A stretch of DNA of 34,179 bases, from the NCBI GenBank assembly GCA_030596605.1, contig JAUVJI010000035.1:1-34179 (forward strand), given 5' to 3'. The notes below the pieces were generated by a model, which ran no database searches, had not been told where the DNA came from, and saw nothing but the letters and a program-made list of their open reading frames with translations. The translations under genes and the position numbers were made by a program. This DNA comes from Bacteroidales bacterium. Its GTDB lineage: Bacteria; Bacteroidota; Bacteroidia; Bacteroidales; JAADJA01. Position 1 is the first letter of the stretch; each line of letters starts with the position of its first letter. Below are positions 25,937-33,647 of the stretch, in pieces.

Positions 25937-25944
25937 TACTTTTG
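25937..25944 (+). promoter_or_regulatory. -7-like element upstream of the GT9 gene
   Basis: TACTTTTG, identical to the box before the divergent tatD-family gene, 13 bases upstream of the TTG start. No clear -33 element was found in the AT-rich gap, which otherwise holds nothing I recognise. Confidence 0.3.
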
Positions 25945-25957
25945 AGAAAAAATAGGG

Positions 25958-26929
25958 TTGAAGAAAATCCTGATCATACGGTTCAGTTCAATAGGGGATA
26001 TAGTACTCACTACCCCTGTTATCAGATGTCTTAAGCAACAACTTAAAGATGTGGAAATTCATTTTCTGACCAAAAATGCCTTTGAACCGGTTCTGAGAAA
26101 GAATCCGCACATAGATAAAATTTACACTATTGAAAATAAAATTGATGAGGTTATTGCTGATTTAAAAAGGGAATCATTCTATTATATTATTGACCTGCAC
26201 AAAAATTTCCGGTCGAAAGGGGTGATTTTGAAATTAAAAAGGTCATCTTCTTCTTTCAGTAAGATCAATGTAAAAAAATGGTTGATCGTCAATTTAAAAA
26301 TCAACAAGCTGCCTGCTGTTCATATTGTCGACCGTTATTTTCAGGCAGTGGAAAAGTTGGGCGTAAAAAATGATGGTAAAGGCCTGGATTATTTTATACC
26401 CAAAAAGGATGAAGTTGATCTTAAAACTTTGCCTCAGCTATTCCAAAATGGTTATATCGGTTGGGTGATTGGAGGAAAGCACAATACCAAAATGTATCCT
26501 GAGGAAAAGATAATTGAAGTTTGTCAGTCGATAAATAAACCTGTTGTTTTACTTGGTGGTAATGAAGATTCGGAGGCAGCCGAGCGTATTGTCAAAGCTG
26601 TAGGAGACAGAATTTATAATGCTTGTGGAAAATTTAACATTAGCCAGTCAGCTTCATTTGTAAAACAAGCGGATAAAATAATAACCAACGATACCGGACT
26701 AATGCACATAGCTGCTGCTTTTCGAAAAGAGATCATTAGCCTGTGGGGCAATACTATTCCCGAATTTGGTATGTACCCATATATGCCTGGCGATGAAAAC
26801 AAATCGCATATACTTGAAGTCAAAAACTTGTCCTGTCGGCCATGTAGTAAGCTCGGGTATAGCAAATGCCCGAAAAAACATTTTGATTGTATGAATAGAA
26901 TAAATGTAGACGAGATATTTAGTGAATAG
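25958..26929 (+). CDS. Glycosyltransferase family 9 (heptosyltransferase-like)
   Basis: 323 residues starting at a TTG (25958). The family's first strand, KKILIIRFSSIGDIVLTTPV, begins right there and there is no upstream or nearby downstream ATG that would keep it, so the non-ATG start is well supported. Motifs include LRKNPHIDKIY, YYIIDLHKNFRS, VVLLGGNEDSEAAERI in the second Rossmann domain, and the donor-site sequence TNDTGLMHIAAA. A late CRPCSKLGYSKCPKKHFDC cluster of Cys residues is also seen in many ADP-heptose:LPS heptosyltransferase-like proteins. It probably adds a sugar to lipopolysaccharide core at the inner membrane. No other LPS genes are nearby, so donor and acceptor are unknown. 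Confidence 0.9.
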   Translation: MKKILIIRFSSIGDIVLTTPVIRCLKQQLKDVEIHFLTKNAFEPVLRKNPHIDKIYTIENKIDEVIADLKRESFYYIIDLHKNFRSKGVILKLKRSSSSFSKINVKKWLIVNLKINKLPAVHIVDRYFQAVEKLGVKNDGKGLDYFIPKKDEVDLKTLPQLFQNGYIGWVIGGKHNTKMYPEEKIIEVCQSINKPVVLLGGNEDSEAAERIVKAVGDRIYNACGKFNISQSASFVKQADKIITNDTGLMHIAAAFRKEIISLWGNTIPEFGMYPYMPGDENKSHILEVKNLSCRPCSKLGYSKCPKKHFDCMNRINVDEIFSE

Positions 26930-26958
26930 GTAAAAATATAAAAATGCCCTTTACCTTA

Positions 26959-27684
26959 TCATTTGGTTTTAAACTGATAAGTGAGCCCCAAAGAAAAAGC
27001 CACAGTCCGGTTTTTAACATTTTCAACAGTTGCATAAATGCCATCTTTTGCATACCAGATATAAGCAGGTGGCTTATCCTTTAAAGCATTGGTTACATCC
27101 ATCATATAGGCTGCATCAATTATTAGTTTGAGTTTGGAAGACAGCGGAATTCCGACACCAGTGCCCATTACAAATCCCAGAGTTGATGAGTTCAACTCGT
27201 TGTTGATTTTTTCATCGGTATAGTCTGGAGGAGGATTGCCGGGGTTGGGAGCATAGTGAAACTCATCTGTTATATCAGCTCGAAGTAAGAAAGACAAGTA
27301 TAAACCAGACCGGATATAAAATATTTTGCTTTTAAACAGCTTTAACTTTAAAGTGAGAGGAAGATGAATGTATTGAAATCGGTTTTCGCCATGAAATGCG
27401 GAACCGCCAATCATTTCTTTGTCATTTTCATACTTAAATCCTTTTTGAATGTATGCTGGGTTGCTGTATAGGCTAAAGGCTTCAGTAAGAGGGTAATCAA
27501 AAATCAGTCCCACTTGCATACCAGTATGACTTTTAACTATGGTGGAACCATAACCGTGGGCATAATAAGTACCGTTGATACCTGATGAATTTATTCCACC
27601 GAAAATACCAATTGATGCGGTTTGAGAAAAAGAAGAAATGCATGCAAATAGAAAACCGAATAACAATATTGTTGATTTTTTCAT
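26959..27684 (-). CDS. Outer-membrane beta-barrel protein (PorT/OMP_b-brl type)
   Basis: 241 residues, ATG at 27684, signal peptide MKKSTILLFGFLFACISSFSQ. The mature part alternates polar and hydrophobic residues in barrel strands (SIGIFGGINSSGI, GMQVGLIFDYPL, FQYIHLPLTLKLKLF, FYIRSGLYLSFLL, LGFVMGTGVGIPL) and ends with VAFSLGLTYQFKTK, with an aromatic near the C-terminus as in outer-membrane proteins. It follows the ECF-linked gene at 27695 by 10 bases and is the third gene of that operon. The function is unknown. Confidence 0.88.
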   Translation of the reverse strand: MKKSTILLFGFLFACISSFSQTASIGIFGGINSSGINGTYYAHGYGSTIVKSHTGMQVGLIFDYPLTEAFSLYSNPAYIQKGFKYENDKEMIGGSAFHGENRFQYIHLPLTLKLKLFKSKIFYIRSGLYLSFLLRADITDEFHYAPNPGNPPPDYTDEKINNELNSSTLGFVMGTGVGIPLSSKLKLIIDAAYMMDVTNALKDKPPAYIWYAKDGIYATVENVKNRTVAFSLGLTYQFKTK

Positions 27685-27694
27685 AAGTGTTGGT

Positions 27695-29005
27695 TTATTT
27701 TTTTAGAACTAGCATAAGTTTTAATTTTAATCCTCCAGACCCAAATTTGATATCACCGGAAGTTAAGGTGCTAACGGGGTATTTGAGATAAGGGTTTATG
27801 GTCAAGTCAAGTCTCTTGCTTAGGTGGTAATCCCAGCCAACAGAGAAGTTGATCAGTTTTGCAAAATCGAAAGTTTTAAAACCCGATTTTGATGTTTCTT
27901 CTGCCACTGTTTCTTCCACACCATATACACCAAAAGGATCGGGAGTGTCAGAAATTGTGGCAAATGTATACGAATAATTCTCCGATAAATAGAGCAAACT
28001 TGAAAATCCAAGTTCGATGAAATAATTGGATGATTTGCGCTTTATAAATTGATATTGGAAATTAATGGGAATATCGAGTCCGGTTAAACTAATTTCTGAT
28101 GGTTTGACTTCAGGATTGTTTTCAATTAAATTTTCTAAGTTCGAAAATGTTTGTTCGGTTTTATCAAGAATGTTCTGTTTATCAGAAAACTCCATATTAT
28201 ATACCGATACAATTAAACCCGGATTAAACGAAAATCGCTTTTTAATGGGTATGTCAGCTGTTACACCACCACCGTAGTTTATACTCGGGGTAATATTTTC
28301 AGGAGAGTAATTTGCGAAGGATGCAAATTCAACACCAAATCTTACTTTTTGTTTTTGCCTGGGCTCATTTTCTATTACTTCGGGTGGAATCTCAAGTTGG
28401 GCAACATCCGGTTGTATAATTACATTGTTTGGTTCAATTACCGTATCGTTATTTTGTAACCTGGTGTCAGCAATGATATCTTTAGTTTCAGGGATTGAGG
28501 AATGTGTTGAATCAGGTTTGGTTGCAGGAGTAATATTCAGGTCAGCAAGTTTCTTTGTGTCTGTAATGGTTGTTTCAGCAATTTGTTCTGCTTGTTGTTG
28601 AGAATTACCTTTGGATAATGCACTGATTTTGTTTGAGTCTTTGTTGGAATACAAATCTTCAGCTTCATACTCCTGAATAATATAATCGGACGAGTCACTT
28701 AGATGATCACTTTTTTCTATAATGTTTTCTATAGAATCCTGGTTTGTTTTAACTATGAGTTCATTGTCGTGGATTTGGGTTTTATTTTTAACCAACACAT
28801 TCCACAACATATATGATCCAACCGTAACAAACAGGATCACTGCAGCTGCTTTGGCCATTGTCCATAGCAATGGAACCAAATGTGATTTTTTTTCAGGAAG
28901 TCTATCCTTTAACATCTCCCAGTTTTGTGGATTAAAATCCGACTGATGGGAATTGAATATATCCCTGATCTTATTAATTAGTTTATGATCGAATTTTTCT
29001 TTCAT
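27695..29005 (-). CDS. Inner-membrane-anchored protein with C-terminal beta-barrel domain, anti-sigma-like N-terminus
   Basis: 436 residues from the ATG at 29005; a TTG eight codons upstream is also open. Residues 1-~42 are a charged cytosolic segment (MKEKFDHKLINKIRDIFNSH, FNPQNWEMLKDRL). Residues ~43-71 are a single uncleaved transmembrane helix (LLWTMAKAAAVILFVTVGSYMLW). Residues ~75-215 are a polar periplasmic linker rich in Asp, Ser, Gln and Pro. Residues ~220-436 look like an outer-membrane barrel (VRFGVEFASFANY, FIELGFSSLLYLSENYSYTF, LINFSVGWDYHLSKRL, LKLKLMLVLKK). The start overlaps the end of the ECF sigma gene by 23 bases, the usual position of an anti-sigma factor. The N-terminus is therefore likely to bind that sigma factor. 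How one chain is inserted in both membranes is unclear. Confidence 0.85.
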   Translation of the reverse strand: MKEKFDHKLINKIRDIFNSHQSDFNPQNWEMLKDRLPEKKSHLVPLLWTMAKAAAVILFVTVGSYMLWNVLVKNKTQIHDNELIVKTNQDSIENIIEKSDHLSDSSDYIIQEYEAEDLYSNKDSNKISALSKGNSQQQAEQIAETTITDTKKLADLNITPATKPDSTHSSIPETKDIIADTRLQNNDTVIEPNNVIIQPDVAQLEIPPEVIENEPRQKQKVRFGVEFASFANYSPENITPSINYGGGVTADIPIKKRFSFNPGLIVSVYNMEFSDKQNILDKTEQTFSNLENLIENNPEVKPSEISLTGLDIPINFQYQFIKRKSSNYFIELGFSSLLYLSENYSYTFATISDTPDPFGVYGVEETVAEETSKSGFKTFDFAKLINFSVGWDYHLSKRLDLTINPYLKYPVSTLTSGDIKFGSGGLKLKLMLVLKK

Positions 29006-29534
29006 TTTCCAGTTCAAAATGGTGTTCAACCAATATTCTTAATTTCTTTTTAGCCCTTACCAGGTACGACCTAGATGTACTTTCATTCAGTCCGGTTTTT
29101 TCTGCAATTTCCTTGTGTGTATATCCTTCAATTTCATACAGGTTAAATATCAGCCTGTAAGGCTCGGGCAATTCATCCAGTATTTTTTTTATATCCTGAT
29201 AATTAAATGTATCAATTGCATTTATATTAAAACCTTCGTTTTCGGCCTCCTCAATTTCCAGCATCGGGCTAAACCTTGCATTCTTTCTGTAATAATCTAT
29301 AGCCGTATTTACCATTATCTTTCTTAACCAGGGCTTAAAAGGCAATTCTTCATTGAAACTATTAATGCTTTTAAATACTTTCAAAAAACTGTCGTTCAGA
29401 ATTTCCGAAGCATCTGTTTTGGTGTATGCATAGCGCAGACAAATTCCCATGGCGTAACTATAGAAATGCTTATACAGTTTTTCCTGATGCTTTAATTTGC
29501 CGGATTTACAGTTTTTAATTATTCCGGCTTCCAT
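28983..29534 (-). CDS. ECF RNA polymerase sigma factor
   Basis: 183 residues, ATG at 29534. Region 2 covers ~25-95 (YAMGICLRYAYTKTDASEIL, DSFLKVFKSINSF, FKPWLRKIMVNTAIDYYRK), and region 4 covers ~120-175 (LDELPEPYRLIFNLYEIEGY, THKEIAEKTGLNESTSRSYL, RAKKKL). The acidic linker LEIEEAENEG lies between. Nothing is missing. It is first in the operon with the two barrel genes and probably directs transcription under the control of the overlapping downstream gene. About 96 bases of AT-rich DNA lie upstream, with no promoter I can name. Confidence 0.93.
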   Translation of the reverse strand: MEAGIIKNCKSGKLKHQEKLYKHFYSYAMGICLRYAYTKTDASEILNDSFLKVFKSINSFNEELPFKPWLRKIMVNTAIDYYRKNARFSPMLEIEEAENEGFNINAIDTFNYQDIKKILDELPEPYRLIFNLYEIEGYTHKEIAEKTGLNESTSRSYLVRAKKKLRILVEHHFELENERKIRS

Positions 29535-29630
29535 ATATCATCTTTAAGTTATTTTTTTTTACTAATCAGTCAATATGCAAACTTTGAAAAACATAGCTGA
29601 AAAATCAGCAAATAAATGATAATTGTATTA

Positions 29631-30071
29631 TTAGTAACCAATATCTTTTATTTCAAATTCATTTGAACAAACTACAATCTCCAAACTATCCATCATTAAA
29701 TGGCATTTCAAACGATATTTGCCGGGATCAAACCAATTTGAATGGATGGTATCAAAAATTTCTTCATTTTGCTGCAATAGATGCCAATAGTATTCAATAC
29801 AAAGTGAATAGTGTTCTATTTTCCATTCTTCATTTGTATATTTCTCAAGCTCAATAACCGGTGAATAACTAAAGCCACATCCAAGATAAGTTAAATTATT
29901 ATTTGAGCTGTTACTAAGTTTAAAAGCAATATCTTGCAAATTCATATACGAATTTTTGTCCGTAGATAGTTCAACCTCCTTTTTCTCGGGTAAATCTTCA
30001 GTTTCATTTCTTTCGCATGATAAAACAAGGACTAATAAAATGAAAGATAGTGATGTAAATAATGTTTTCAT
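29631..30071 (-). CDS. Small lipoprotein of the serpin cluster
   Basis: 146 residues, ATG at 30071. Signal peptide II with lipobox VLSC near residue 19 (ILLVLVLSCERNE). The mature part looks like an immunoglobulin-fold or BsuPI-like domain: ELSTDKNSYMNLQDIAFKL, NLTYLGCGFSYSPVIELE, FDPGKYRLKCHL. Such domains contain 'Y..G..I...L.N.......' and 'PG.Y.L', as here. Four Cys after the lipidated one (GCG, LCI, KCH, VCS) may form disulphides. Last gene of the cluster, 9 bases after the gene at 30081. The function is unknown. Confidence 0.8.
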   Translation of the reverse strand: MKTLFTSLSFILLVLVLSCERNETEDLPEKKEVELSTDKNSYMNLQDIAFKLSNSSNNNLTYLGCGFSYSPVIELEKYTNEEWKIEHYSLCIEYYWHLLQQNEEIFDTIHSNWFDPGKYRLKCHLMMDSLEIVVCSNEFEIKDIGY

Positions 30072-30080
30072 ATTGCTTTT

Positions 30081-30488
30081 TTATCCTTTCTTTAATAGAT
30101 ATTCATCTTCAATATTACCTCTTTCTTTCCAAATCCTCAACTGATTACCAAATAATTCGTAATTCCAGTCTTCACTTAAAATCAAACTCCAGTCAAAATG
30201 GGCCGGCCAGACACATGTGTTTTGAAAAAATATTTTGTTTTCTGCTAATTCAATGTCTCCGGCACAAATAGCCGGGAAGTATTGCTGTTCGTTTGTTCCG
30301 GTGAAAGTAGAATCGGTTAGCGAGAGGGTAACTTCCGAACTACAACACCATCCTGTTTTGATGTTTGTCCTGCTGAAAGTACCTGAATAATCCCCGCTGA
30401 TTACAAAGGTTCCCGGAATGTCTTCAGTTTTTGTACAACTAAATTGTAATATGAATAATATTAATGATATGATGGTATAAGATTTCAT
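30081..30488 (-). CDS. Small Cys-containing lipoprotein
   Basis: 135 residues from the ATG at 30488. The open frame runs 29 codons further, but that part lacks signal-like sequence, while MKSYTIISLILFILQFSCTKTED is a clear lipoprotein signal with Cys18. The mature domain of ~115 residues has TGWCCSSEVTLSLTD, YFPAICAGDI and FFQNTCVWPA, and is probably all-beta. A similar vicinal Cys pair with a nearby Trp occurs in the first gene of the cluster (CMCCGGW). Not recognised as a named family. Confidence 0.8.
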   Translation of the reverse strand: MKSYTIISLILFILQFSCTKTEDIPGTFVISGDYSGTFSRTNIKTGWCCSSEVTLSLTDSTFTGTNEQQYFPAICAGDIELAENKIFFQNTCVWPAHFDWSLILSEDWNYELFGNQLRIWKERGNIEDEYLLKKG

Positions 30489-30564
30489 AATTTCAATAAT
30501 ATTAGCAAAAAAATCTGTGTTATCTGTGCTTTCTGTGTGATACCTTTCGCTTATTATTTCAGCC

Positions 30565-31827
30565 CTATTCTTCATAATCCGGTTCCATTACTTTTCCAAG
30601 GAAAATAATTGCTTGTGTATCTCTTTCTTTGATGGCAAACAAAAAGGGTTTGTTTACTGTAAATATATAGGGGGTATCACCAACACTTGTATATTCAAGT
30701 CCAACAATGGTAACGGCAGCGGCCTCTGTCCCTACTTCATTTACATCAATAAAAGTTTTATGCTTTACAAATCCGATAAAGAGATCGTGATCAGGATTTA
30801 TTTTAGAGAAATCAGCACAACAGGGATGATTAAAGGCTATTCCCATTCCCAGGCTGATCAGCGCGTCATTCAACCGTTTCTCATATTCCAGTTTAAACTT
30901 AGGCAATGATAATTGAATGCTTTTTTCAGAAAAACTAGTCATCCAATTTGTCCAGTTTTCGGAGTTCAATTGTTCGATAATATCATCCGGAGTATAATTT
31001 TCTTTTGGAAGTAAAATGACCATACTGAAGTTACCGCTTCCATAATTCAAATCGACAGCCTTAAACATATCATTATTGAAATAGTTGAGGTTGGTTTCCT
31101 GTTTCATCATATCCACCTGTTTGGTTGTTCCATTTGACAGGTAAAATGTTTCGGGTTGGGTATTCTGTTCGTCAAATTCATATACCCATGTACCGTTGAA
31201 ATAAACTGCATTAATAAGGAACATTACTGCAGCTGGGTCAATATAATTAATGATTTCCGGTATTTTTTGATTGGTGCTTTCAGCTACCCAGTTGTTGATT
31301 ATTCCTACAGAAGCCGGATCATCAAAATCCAATGGGGCGACCTTCGCATAAAAGTAATTTTGATTGAGGTAAATAAAGTCCAGCATAACATCAAATGTAT
31401 GACGATACCAGATGGAATTTGGTATATTCATAGTGACTTTAGGATCGACAGAAGTGAGTTCATCGATCAGGGTTTTATAGCTTTCATTGATTTCTTCCAC
31501 CGATAAACCCTGCAACTCCAGGGTGTTTTCCATTGCTTCTTTGGTTTCGCCATTAGCCCCGTTATAAGTCATTCCCAGGGCAATTGAAACACTTAATGGA
31601 GAAATAATAATATTTTCTTCTGTTTCACTTTCCTCATTTAGTTTTTTAAAGAGTTTTATCCCAAAGGTGTTATCTGCTTCTACGATTGCTTTTGCTTTTT
31701 CATTCAGGAAGATTTTTTGCTGATAGGGTTCTTCCTGAGAAGGTTCATTAGTGTTGCTTTTTTCACAATTTGTCAGCGCTACTGCAACAAAAATTAAAGC
31801 TAGGATTATTACTAAATTATTTTTCAT
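30565..31827 (-). CDS. Serpin, lipid-anchored, inhibitory-type hinge
   Basis: 420 residues, ATG at 31827. Lipoprotein signal with Cys21 (VAVALTNCEKSN), so the inhibitor is tethered to a membrane, probably the outer one. The full serpin fold follows: NIIISPLSVSIALGMTYNGA, NSIWYR, INAVYFNGTW, VDMMKQE, VDLNYGSGNFSMVILLP, LSLPKFKLEYEKRL, and the late signature FTVNKPFLFAI. The hinge is VGTEAAAVT (Gly366 to Thr373), matching the inhibitory pattern of Thr at P14 and small residues at P12-P9. Counting from it puts P1 near Thr380 (LEYTS), which would suit elastase/chymotrypsin-like targets, but this is uncertain by a residue or two. It irreversibly traps serine or cysteine proteases. Second of four lipoprotein genes, 12 bases after the first. 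Confidence 0.95.
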   Translation of the reverse strand: MKNNLVIILALIFVAVALTNCEKSNTNEPSQEEPYQQKIFLNEKAKAIVEADNTFGIKLFKKLNEESETEENIIISPLSVSIALGMTYNGANGETKEAMENTLELQGLSVEEINESYKTLIDELTSVDPKVTMNIPNSIWYRHTFDVMLDFIYLNQNYFYAKVAPLDFDDPASVGIINNWVAESTNQKIPEIINYIDPAAVMFLINAVYFNGTWVYEFDEQNTQPETFYLSNGTTKQVDMMKQETNLNYFNNDMFKAVDLNYGSGNFSMVILLPKENYTPDDIIEQLNSENWTNWMTSFSEKSIQLSLPKFKLEYEKRLNDALISLGMGIAFNHPCCADFSKINPDHDLFIGFVKHKTFIDVNEVGTEAAAVTIVGLEYTSVGDTPYIFTVNKPFLFAIKERDTQAIIFLGKVMEPDYEE

Positions 31828-31839
31828 AATTGTGTGAAT

Positions 31840-32139
31840 TTAATTTTTTGCTATTCGTTTTACAATAATTTCATCACCGAGGCATGGATTGATTTCTTTT
31901 TCCCAGTCCAGTTTCACAGAAACAGGAAAGGTTTCATTTTCCAGGTTTAAATCACAATGATCAGGTAACTTATTGAACCTGTAGGTTGCATTATCAATTT
32001 CGATAAACCATCCTCCACAACACATACATAAACTCATGTCTATCCCGGTAATTGTGCCTACGCTCATGTAATTGTCCTCTTTAGAACATGAAAAAGCAAC
32101 CATCAATAAAATTAAAATGAGTGTAAGTTGTAATCGCAT
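31840..32139 (-). CDS. Small lipoprotein with CxCC motif
   Basis: 99 residues, ATG at 32139. Lipobox AFSC at residue ~18. The mature part has ITGIDMSLCMCCGGWFIEID, YRFNKLPDHCDL, FPVSVKLDWEKEINPC and EIIVKRI. From memory, small Bacteroidota lipoproteins with a CxCCGGW(F/L)IEID core are common and uncharacterised. Five Cys besides the lipid anchor suggest disulphides or metal binding. It heads the serpin cluster. Confidence 0.82.
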   Translation of the reverse strand: MRLQLTLILILLMVAFSCSKEDNYMSVGTITGIDMSLCMCCGGWFIEIDNATYRFNKLPDHCDLNLENETFPVSVKLDWEKEINPCLGDEIIVKRIAKN

Positions 32140-32320
32140 AACTATTAAAGGTTGTTTATATAGAGATACGAAAGAAGATTGGAAAACGCTGCAAGGGGAA
32201 TGGGAAAAAGTCGAAAAGGGAAATAGGTGAATAAGTATAGTGTTATTAGTTGTTGGCTTTTAGCAAGATGAGGATCATTAAAAGATCTGGATTTTTTTAA
32301 ACTTAAATTTGAAAACCTGA

Positions 32321-32340
32321 AACTTTGAACTTTGAACTTT
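32321..32340. repeat. Short 7-bp tandem repeat in the 32140-32358 gap
   Basis: aactttg is repeated nearly three times without interruption (32321-32340), continuing as degenerate copies to about 32356. The rest of this gap holds no gene that I can support; an open frame of 75 codons over it is low-complexity. Confidence 0.6.
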
Positions 32341-32358
32341 TTCCTTTTAACTTTTAGT

Positions 32359-33000
32359 CTAAAACCTGACAAACGGATTATTCACTTTTTCGTAGCCAAT
32401 GGAAGTTTCTGGGCCATGGCCGGAATAAACAGTAAAATTATCCTCTAGGGTGAATAATTTTTCGTGAATGCTTTTCATTAAAATATCAAAGTTTCCGGTT
32501 GGGAAATCGGTGCGGCCAATACTATCACGGAACAGCACATCGCCGGTGATCACAAATTTTTGTGGATAATTGATAAAACAAACACTTCCATCAGCATGGC
32601 CTGGAGTATAAGCCACATTCAATTCTGATTCACCAAATTTGATTATGTCTCCATCTTTAATGAACTCTTCTGGTTCTATTGCTTTGTCTAATTGAAAACC
32701 ATACATTTTTCCAAGCTCATGCCCATTTTGGATAAAGGGCAGACCAGCCTGATGGATCAGAGGTTTAAGATCATAGGTTTCAGCAATGAAGTTATTCCCT
32801 AACATATGATCCACATGGCAATGGGTATATAATAGTTTTACGGGTTTTAAATTATTGGTGTCGATAAAGTAGGCAAATTCATCCTTTTCATATTGTTCAT
32901 AACAGCCGGGATCAATGATGACACATTCTTTTGTTTCGTCATAAAGTAAATAGGTATTTTCACCAAAAGCATTAAAAACGAATTTTTCTATTTTGATCAT
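32359..33000 (-). CDS. MBL-fold metallo-hydrolase (glyoxalase II-like)
   Basis: 213 residues from the ATG at 33000. The frame is open 11 codons further up, but the conserved start is MIKIEKFVFNAFGENTYLL. Metal ligands are all present: His60, His62, Asp64, His65 (THCHVDHMLG), His in TPGHADGSV, Asp in FVITGDVLFRDSIG, and His in YSGHGPETSIG. The length and order fit the short hydroxyacylglutathione-hydrolase-like group in Bacteroidota. The true substrate is unknown; many members act on thioesters. Single gene, divergent from the second ECF sigma gene. Confidence 0.93.
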   Translation of the reverse strand: MIKIEKFVFNAFGENTYLLYDETKECVIIDPGCYEQYEKDEFAYFIDTNNLKPVKLLYTHCHVDHMLGNNFIAETYDLKPLIHQAGLPFIQNGHELGKMYGFQLDKAIEPEEFIKDGDIIKFGESELNVAYTPGHADGSVCFINYPQKFVITGDVLFRDSIGRTDFPTGNFDILMKSIHEKLFTLEDNFTVYSGHGPETSIGYEKVNNPFVRF

Positions 33001-33030
33001 TGATGTTAGATTCAGATTGTTTATTCCGGG

Positions 33031-33059
33031 CAAAAATAAACGAATTCATTTTAATTTTG
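33031..33059. promoter_or_regulatory. Two divergent -7-like elements between the MBL and sigma genes
   Basis: TATTTTTG on the minus strand (33031-33038), 30 bases upstream of the MBL start, and TAATTTTG on the plus strand (33052-33059), 69 bases upstream of the sigma start, both fit TAnnTTTG. No -33 element at the right distance was seen for either, so this is tentative. Confidence 0.3.
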
Positions 33060-33128
33060 TTAAACTGTAACTATTCAATTGTATAATCGTCGTAATTTTG
33101 AAGATGGTGTAAAATCAGAAATTTCTGA

Positions 33129-33614
33129 ATGACTGTTAACGAATACAATCAATGTGTGGATGATTTTGCTGATGGTGTTTACCGGTTTATCCTGAAAAAC
33201 ATCAAAGATGAGGATAATGCCCGTGACATTGTGCAAGATGCTTTTACCAAAATGTGGGAAAAGGTGAAAGATATATCTTATGCAAAATCAAAGTCGTATT
33301 TGTTTACAGCGGCATACCATACTATGATTGACTTTATCCGGAAACATAAAAAAGTTGACCATGTTGAAGAATTTTCAGGTATGGAACAAGATCATGAATC
33401 GGGATATTCAGACTTGAAGGAGATTCTGGATGAAGCAGTAATCCGGTTGCCTGAGATTCAACGATCAGTATTGCTGCTCCGGGATTATGAAGGTTATTCT
33501 TATAAGGAAATTGGTGAGATTACAGATTTGAATGAATCACAAGTGAAAGTATACATCTACCGTGCACGGATTTTTATGAAAAATTATTTAGTAAGCATGG
33601 ATAAGGTAATTTGA
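33129..33614 (+). CDS. ECF RNA polymerase sigma factor (second)
   Basis: 161 residues, ATG at 33129. Region 2: YRFILKNIKDEDNARDIVQD, FTKMWEKV, SYLFTAAYHTMIDFIRKHKK. Region 4: LPEIQRSVLLLRDYEGY, SYKEIGEITDLNESQVKVYI, YRARIFMK. Short but complete. The next gene, 33 bases downstream, is a small protein that may act as its regulator. It differs clearly in sequence from the sigma factor at 28983, so it is not a recent duplicate. Confidence 0.92.
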   Translation: MTVNEYNQCVDDFADGVYRFILKNIKDEDNARDIVQDAFTKMWEKVKDISYAKSKSYLFTAAYHTMIDFIRKHKKVDHVEEFSGMEQDHESGYSDLKEILDEAVIRLPEIQRSVLLLRDYEGYSYKEIGEITDLNESQVKVYIYRARIFMKNYLVSMDKVI

Positions 33615-33647
33615 GAATGATTAAAGAAAAATTTAGGCACTTATTAA

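Noticed and set aside
26930-26958. Searched for a terminator between the convergent GT9 and barrel genes
   Set aside because: No stem with a T-run was found in the 29-base gap.
30489-30575. Upstream extension of the lipoprotein at 30081 (start at 30575)
   Set aside because: The extra residues (MKNRAEIISERYHTE) lack signal character and overlap the serpin 3' end; the lipoprotein signal begins at the ATG at 30488.
32145-32372. 75-codon minus-strand ORF
   Set aside because: It translates the 7-bp tandem repeat and AT-rich spacer (KVKRKKFKVQSFRFS), with no start context and no recognisable domain.
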